Positions 12,990-16,369 of a stretch of 16,369 nucleotides of DNA are shown one piece after another; the stretch's first letter is position 1, and every line of letters begins with the position of its first letter. A model generated the notes under the pieces. That model did no database searches. It was not told the DNA's origin and was given only the letters and a program-made list of their open reading frames with translations. The translations under genes and the position numbers were made by a program. The stretch is from Candidatus Altarchaeales archaeon WOR_SM1_86-2 (GTDB lineage Archaea > Altiarchaeota > Altiarchaeia > IMC4 > MCBC01): contig MCBC01000145.1 in the NCBI GenBank assembly GCA_001723855.1, positions 1-16,369 on the forward strand, read 5' to 3'.

Positions 12990-14072
12990 ATGAAAACAAC
13001 AATAAGCGTGATTAAGGCTGATGTGGGCTCTTTGCCCGGGCATGTCGCAGCACCCAGTGTTTTGCTGAAGTCCTGCGAGGAAACTTTGAGGAATTCCGAT
13101 ATCTTGACGGATTTTTATGTTACGAGATGCGGGGATGATACTGAACTGATAATGACCCATGACCTGGGGGTGGACAATGAAGATGTTCATAAGTTGGCCT
13201 GGGATGCTTTCACCATAGCCGCGGAAATAGCAAAGAAGGAAGGTTTTTACGGCGCAGGACAGGATTTACTGGCAGACGCGTTCTCCGGGAATGTCCGCGG
13301 AATGGGCCCGGGAATTGCGGAGATGGAAATTGAAGAACGACCAGCAGAACCAATAATAGTATTTATGTGCGATAAAACAGCACCTTCTGCGTTTTCACTT
13401 CCATTGTTTGAGGTATTTGCCAATCCATTTAGCACAGCTGGCTTGGTACTTGATCCAAAATTGCATGATGGTTTTCGCTTCGAAATCCATGATATTAAAG
13501 CACATAAAAAGGTTTTCTTTGACTGCCCGGAAGAGATGTATGACCTTTTAGCGTTACTGGGAATAACATCAAGGTATGCCATAAAAAGAATCTACAAAAA
13601 ATCAGGGGAGATTGCATCAGTAGTTTGCACTGAAAAATTAAGTGAGATTGCGGGGGAATATGTGGGAAAGGACGACCCGGTTGCGATAGTTAGAGCACAG
13701 AGCGGCTACCCGGCGGTAGGAGAAGTTCTGGAACCATTTGCCCGCCCGTTCTATGTCTCGGGATGGATGAGGGGAAGCCATGTCGGGCCTCTTCTGCCTT
13801 GTTCAGTAGATGAAGCAAACCCCTCAAGGTTTGACGGACCCCCGAGGATCGTGGCATTGGGTTTCCAGGTAAAGAACAGGAAACTGGGCAAGCCGAGGGA
13901 TTTGCTTGGAGATGTCTCGTTTGATAACGCAAGAAAAGTGGCTTTGGATATGGCGGACCACATGAGAAGACACGGGCCGTTCATGCCTCACCTCCTGCCC
14001 GAGGATGAACTGGAGTACACAACCATAACCAAGGTCCAGAAAAAACTGGAAGGGAGGTTTGAGGATATTTAA
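12990..14072 (+). CDS. fbp: Fructose-1,6-bisphosphate aldolase/phosphatase
   Basis: The bifunctional archaeal gluconeogenic enzyme: it condenses triose phosphates to fructose 1,6-bisphosphate and hydrolyses it to fructose 6-phosphate, with one active site for both steps. At 360 residues it is of typical length. Conserved blocks include the metal-binding KADVGSLPGHVAAP start (residues 9-22), YGAGQDLLADAFSGNVRGMG (about 87-106), FMCDKT (about 125), RYAIKRIYKK with the Schiff-base Lys region, VRAQSGYPAVGEVLEPFA, GWMRGSHVGPLLP and FDGPPRIVALGFQ. Its presence indicates gluconeogenesis, as expected for an autotroph or C1 user. Hexuloisomerase and trm5 follow on the same strand. The start matches the family N-terminus. 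Confidence 0.96.
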   Translation: MKTTISVIKADVGSLPGHVAAPSVLLKSCEETLRNSDILTDFYVTRCGDDTELIMTHDLGVDNEDVHKLAWDAFTIAAEIAKKEGFYGAGQDLLADAFSGNVRGMGPGIAEMEIEERPAEPIIVFMCDKTAPSAFSLPLFEVFANPFSTAGLVLDPKLHDGFRFEIHDIKAHKKVFFDCPEEMYDLLALLGITSRYAIKRIYKKSGEIASVVCTEKLSEIAGEYVGKDDPVAIVRAQSGYPAVGEVLEPFARPFYVSGWMRGSHVGPLLPCSVDEANPSRFDGPPRIVALGFQVKNRKLGKPRDLLGDVSFDNARKVALDMADHMRRHGPFMPHLLPEDELEYTTITKVQKKLEGRFEDI

Positions 14073-14135
14073 TTTCTTATTTTATTTTTATTTTTAAACC
14101 GAAGATAACAAATATTTCTTTTTAGAGACAATAGA

Positions 14136-14720
14136 ATGGAACAAAAGTATCTGGAAGCCATGAAGGTCATAGTCTCCCACATAGAACACGACATAGGTCA
14201 GGTAGATCCCGAAGATTTGGATGCCGCGGTGAATAAGATTGTAGAAGTCAGGGATGCCGGGGGGAAGATATTTATAGTCGGATCCGGTCGTTCCGGGTCA
14301 GTTGCCAAAACTTTTGCGATACGCTTAAGTCAATTCCCTGAGCGGGTGTATTTCAGGGTGTATTTTGCGGCAGATATAGCCCGTAAAGTTGAGAGCCACG
14401 ATCTGGTCATGGTCTTATCCGGCTCGGGAAGAACGGCATCCGCGGCGCACGCGGCAAAAAAAGCAAAGGAGATCGGAGCGAGCGTCTTAGCGGTAACCTC
14501 TGCAGAAGAATCGGAATTGATGAACTGGGTTGACATATCCGTAACATTAACCGGCGGGGCAAGATGTGAGGACAAAGGTCAAATATCTTCTTTAGCGCCC
14601 CTGGGAACCCTTTTTGAATGCTCTGTCATGGTATTCCTTGATTGTATGATAGCCGAAATTATGAAAAAGTTAAGGGTCAGCGAGGCGGAACTCCAGCACT
14701 ACCAACTGGATGATTTATAA
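14136..14720 (+). CDS. hxlB: 6-phospho-3-hexuloisomerase
   Basis: A 194-residue SIS-domain isomerase that interconverts fructose 6-phosphate and arabino-3-hexulose 6-phosphate. In archaea, with hexulose-phosphate synthase, it runs the ribulose monophosphate route in reverse to supply pentoses. The sugar-phosphate site is seen in FIVGSGRSGSVAKTFAIRL (about residues 46-64) and VMVLSGSGRTASAAHAA (about 91-107); the C-terminal half has the PLGTLFECSVMVFLDC helix with the conserved Glu. Length is typical. Placement right after the FBP aldolase/phosphatase, which makes its substrate, is metabolically logical. Hexulose-phosphate synthase is not in the window. Trm5 follows 22 bp downstream. Confidence 0.93.
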   Translation: MEQKYLEAMKVIVSHIEHDIGQVDPEDLDAAVNKIVEVRDAGGKIFIVGSGRSGSVAKTFAIRLSQFPERVYFRVYFAADIARKVESHDLVMVLSGSGRTASAAHAAKKAKEIGASVLAVTSAEESELMNWVDISVTLTGGARCEDKGQISSLAPLGTLFECSVMVFLDCMIAEIMKKLRVSEAELQHYQLDDL

Positions 14721-14742
14721 TTCCTAATCCTAATAAAAATTC

Positions 14743-15585
14743 ATGGCTCTAAAGAAACCAAGGTCCCTGAGAGAAGCACTGGAGGATAAATTAAGTGCCT
14801 GGGAATTATCAATGGTACCGAGGTCATTTGATGTTGTCGGGGATATAGCGGTGATAGAGTTTCCGGAGGAGTTGGCAGGTAAGGAAAAGGTGATTGCTGA
14901 CGCGCTCATCAAAACTTTCAGGAACATAAATGTTGTTGTAGAGAAAACAAGCGAGGTTTCGGGGGAATACAGGACCCGCGGTTTGAGGGTGATTGCCGGT
15001 GAGTCCCGGACAACAACGGTGCATAAGGAGTATGGCCTGAGATACGCCATGGACCTTAAGAGTGCATATTTCTCCCCCAGGTTGGGAACGGAAAGAGCAA
15101 GGGTTGCGGGGAAGGTTAAGAAGGGTGAAAAAGTATTGGTGATGTTCGCCGGTGTGGGACCCTACGCGATCCTGATCTCAAAAAAGTCCGACGCCGGGGA
15201 GGTCTACGCCGTGGAGTTGAATCACGATGCCGTTGAATATATGAAGGAGAATATCAAGTTAAATAAAGCGGGCAATGTCTTTGCTTTGGAGGGGGATGCA
15301 GGAGTTAAGGTGCCCGAGCTTGTAAACAAGGCGGGGAAGTTTGACCGCATCATAATGCCCCTGCCAAAGGACGCGGGCAGTTTCCTGGATGCTGCACTGC
15401 CGGCGTTAAGGGAAAACGGCACTATCCACTTCTATTACTTCGCCCGTGATCCGGGAGAAGCGGTCGAGAAGGTCAGGGAAATATCCATGAACCTCGGGTA
15501 TGAGATTGAAATCCTGGAAGCGGTGGAGTGCGGCTCATACTCACCTTGCCTATCAAGAATTTGCATTGATTTTAAAATCAAATAA
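14743..15585 (+). CDS. trm5: tRNA (guanine-37-N1)-methyltransferase Trm5
   Basis: A SAM-dependent enzyme that makes m1G37 in tRNAs, preventing frameshifts; targets include tRNA-Pro and tRNA-Leu with G36-G37. The 280 residues show a D2-type domain (RSFDVVGDIAVIEFPEEL, about 27-44), then a Rossmann methyltransferase core: KVLVMFAGVGPYAILISKKS (motif I, about 129-148), AVELNHDAVEYMKENIKLN (motif II region), and IIMPLPKDAGSFLDAAL (motif IV, where NLP is usual). The C-terminus SYSPCLSRICIDFKIK is typical. It could belong to either Trm5a or Trm5b; the short length fits Trm5b. The 3' end overlaps the convergent hypB by 8 bases. Confidence 0.9.
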   Translation: MALKKPRSLREALEDKLSAWELSMVPRSFDVVGDIAVIEFPEELAGKEKVIADALIKTFRNINVVVEKTSEVSGEYRTRGLRVIAGESRTTTVHKEYGLRYAMDLKSAYFSPRLGTERARVAGKVKKGEKVLVMFAGVGPYAILISKKSDAGEVYAVELNHDAVEYMKENIKLNKAGNVFALEGDAGVKVPELVNKAGKFDRIIMPLPKDAGSFLDAALPALRENGTIHFYYFARDPGEAVEKVREISMNLGYEIEILEAVECGSYSPCLSRICIDFKIK

Positions 15586-16138
15586 CATACCTCTTCACCC
15601 ACCATACCAGTTCATCAACGCCCTCGCCGGTTTTAAAACTTGTCCGGATTATATCAAGTTCCGGGTTTATACGTTTAGCATCATCAAACATTTTCTCCAC
15701 ATCAGCATCCACGGCGTCCGCGATGTCAATTTTATTTATCGCACAGATATCCGCGTAAACGAATATCATCGGGTGCTTTTCCACGGTATCATCACCTTCC
15801 GTTGCGCTTACAACCACGATCTTCTTATGCGCCCCCAGTTCGAAATCCACTGGGCATATAAGATTCCCGACGTTCTCTATGAGCAGTATATCGAGATCAT
15901 CCAGCGGCAATTTACAAATTGCGTGTTCAATCAAATGAGCGTCCAGATGACACTCTGTCCCCGTGTTCACCCCGATCACCGGAACCCCCAATCGCTCGAT
16001 CCGTTTTACATCCATATCGCTTACAACATCGCCGGCGATCACGCCAATCTTGAACTCCTCTTCCAGATGCTTTCTGTTTCTGATTGCAATCTTATTGTTA
16101 ATTTCTACAATATCCGTGTTAACATCTATTATATGCAT
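15578..16138 (-). CDS. hypB: HypB-like hydrogenase maturation protein lacking the P-loop
   Basis: HypB is the GTPase that helps insert nickel into [NiFe] hydrogenases with HypA. This 186-residue homologue keeps the metal-binding residues of the archaeal family (C63-H64 in GTECHLDAH and C95 in ENVGNLICP), the Walker-B-like LLIEN (85-89), the SATEGDDTVEKHP segment (111-123) and the guanine-specificity motif NKID (135-138). However, the Walker A region (usually GxxGSGKT) is missing: the sequence passes directly from RNRKHL (20-25) to EEEFKIGVIAGDVV. Relatives are about 220 residues, so some 33-35 residues are lost in frame. It may lack GTP hydrolysis and serve as a nickel store, or be defective. 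No hypA is nearby. Confidence 0.85.
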   Translation of the reverse strand: MHIIDVNTDIVEINNKIAIRNRKHLEEEFKIGVIAGDVVSDMDVKRIERLGVPVIGVNTGTECHLDAHLIEHAICKLPLDDLDILLIENVGNLICPVDFELGAHKKIVVVSATEGDDTVEKHPMIFVYADICAINKIDIADAVDADVEKMFDDAKRINPELDIIRTSFKTGEGVDELVWWVKRYVI

Positions 16139-16155
16139 CTTATTTCTGATTATTT

Positions 16156-16163
16156 ATTATAAA
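16156..16163 (-). promoter_or_regulatory. Possible TATA box of hypB
   Basis: On the minus strand this reads TTTATAAT, centred about 21 bp before the hypB ATG at 16138. It is in very A+T-rich DNA, so chance matches are easy, but it is the best candidate. Confidence 0.3.
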
Positions 16164-16225
16164 TAAAAAATAAAATCGCAATTTTTTGCAAAATCAATCA
16201 ATTTCTTTTAGATTCAAAAAACAAG

Positions 16226-16248
16226 AAAAATTTCCTTTGGAAATTTTT
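16226..16248. terminator. Perfect A+T-rich hairpin with T-run
   Basis: AAAAATTTCC and GGAAATTTTT form a perfect 10-bp inverted repeat around a TTT loop. The hairpin ends in T5 on either strand, so it could terminate transcription from either side. It lies between the hypB 5' region and the G+C-richer edge of the window, most simply serving a minus-strand gene entering from the right. Confidence 0.4.
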
Positions 16249-16296
16249 ATATAATTTATCTTAAAATAAAAAACGTTCGTTCTTCATCGTGGGCAC

Positions 16297-16368
16297 TTAA
16301 GCACGAATTGGTCCTGGAACCATAGGGGTACTATCAACCACCCCGTATTGGCCACAACGCGGCTCATA
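16297..16368 (-). CDS. Possible 3' end of a gene cut by the window edge
   Basis: The minus strand holds an open frame of 23 codons that enters from the window edge and ends at TAA (16297-16299), with a C-terminus reading DSTPMVPGPIRA. The composition is G+C-richer than the A+T-rich spacer beside it, and a hairpin with a T-run lies 50 bp downstream as a terminator would. A second minus-strand frame is also open here, starting MSRVVANTG, so the reading is not secure. Two 5-bp hairpins with 10-nt loops (TCGTG/CACGA and GGGGT/ACCCC) also allow a structured RNA instead. Confidence 0.2.
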   Translation of the reverse strand, partial: YEPRCGQYGVVDSTPMVPGPIRA

Positions 16369-16369
16369 T

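Noticed and set aside
15500..16162. Plus-strand 220-codon ORF opposite hypB
   Set aside because: It is antisense to a clear HypB homologue and overlaps the trm5 end; its translation has no recognisable features.
1..16369. CRISPR array, insertion sequence or integrase
   Set aside because: No regularly spaced repeats, transposase or integrase reading frames or terminal inverted repeats were seen.

Overview
This window is chromosomal DNA from a euryarchaeon (Halobacteriota-like), probably a methanogen or a relative with C1 metabolism such as an ANME or Syntropharchaeia lineage; the exact lineage is inference. The evidence is the gene set: diphthine synthase, an unfused Kae1, a fused ThiD-ThiN, archaeal FBP aldolase/phosphatase, 6-phospho-3-hexuloisomerase, Trm5, the AcnX-type small subunit of the archaeal mevalonate pathway, DUF424, a MfnE-type methanofuran kinase and a HypB homologue. 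Intergenic DNA is very A+T-rich, Shine-Dalgarno sites are scarce, and several genes have TATA boxes about 21-27 bp before the start codon, which points to leaderless transcripts.

Layout. 1-1200: a long gap with no convincing gene, holding odd palindromes, a duplicated motif and a GC-richer island that could be an RNA. 1203-2829: dphB and a TPR protein. 2839-4168 (minus): a 7TM protein with an apparent late frameshift, then a two-gene pair of NrdD-like zinc protein and NifU-like protein. 4213-4922: MfnE-type kinase and an isolated 5S rRNA whose TATA box lies inside the kinase gene. 4954-5216: a decayed phosphoesterase. 5208-7436 (minus): five tightly packed genes, in which two small proteins too short for routine gene calling each precede a nucleotidyltransferase, with a metallophosphoesterase at the end. 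7485-11563: kae1, a beta-helix/cupredoxin lipoprotein, an HTH regulator and thiDN. 11569-12816: a degenerate nucleotidyltransferase, AcnX small subunit, DUF424 and a 40-residue membrane peptide. 12824-12897 (minus): a tRNA-Pro with an unusual AGG anticodon. 12990-15585: FBP aldolase/phosphatase, hexuloisomerase and Trm5. 15578-16138 (minus): HypB without its P-loop. 16139-16369: A+T-rich gap with a perfect hairpin and an unresolved G+C-richer edge.

Themes. Several genes serve translation (DphB, Kae1, Trm5, tRNA-Pro, 5S) and several central carbon or cofactor metabolism (FBPA/P, Phi, ThiDN, MfnE, AcnX-S). The most unusual items are the P-loop-less HypB that keeps its metal ligands and NKxD motif, the tandem small-ORF/nucleotidyltransferase operon, the cysteine-rich cupredoxin-like lipoprotein, and tRNA-Pro(AGG).
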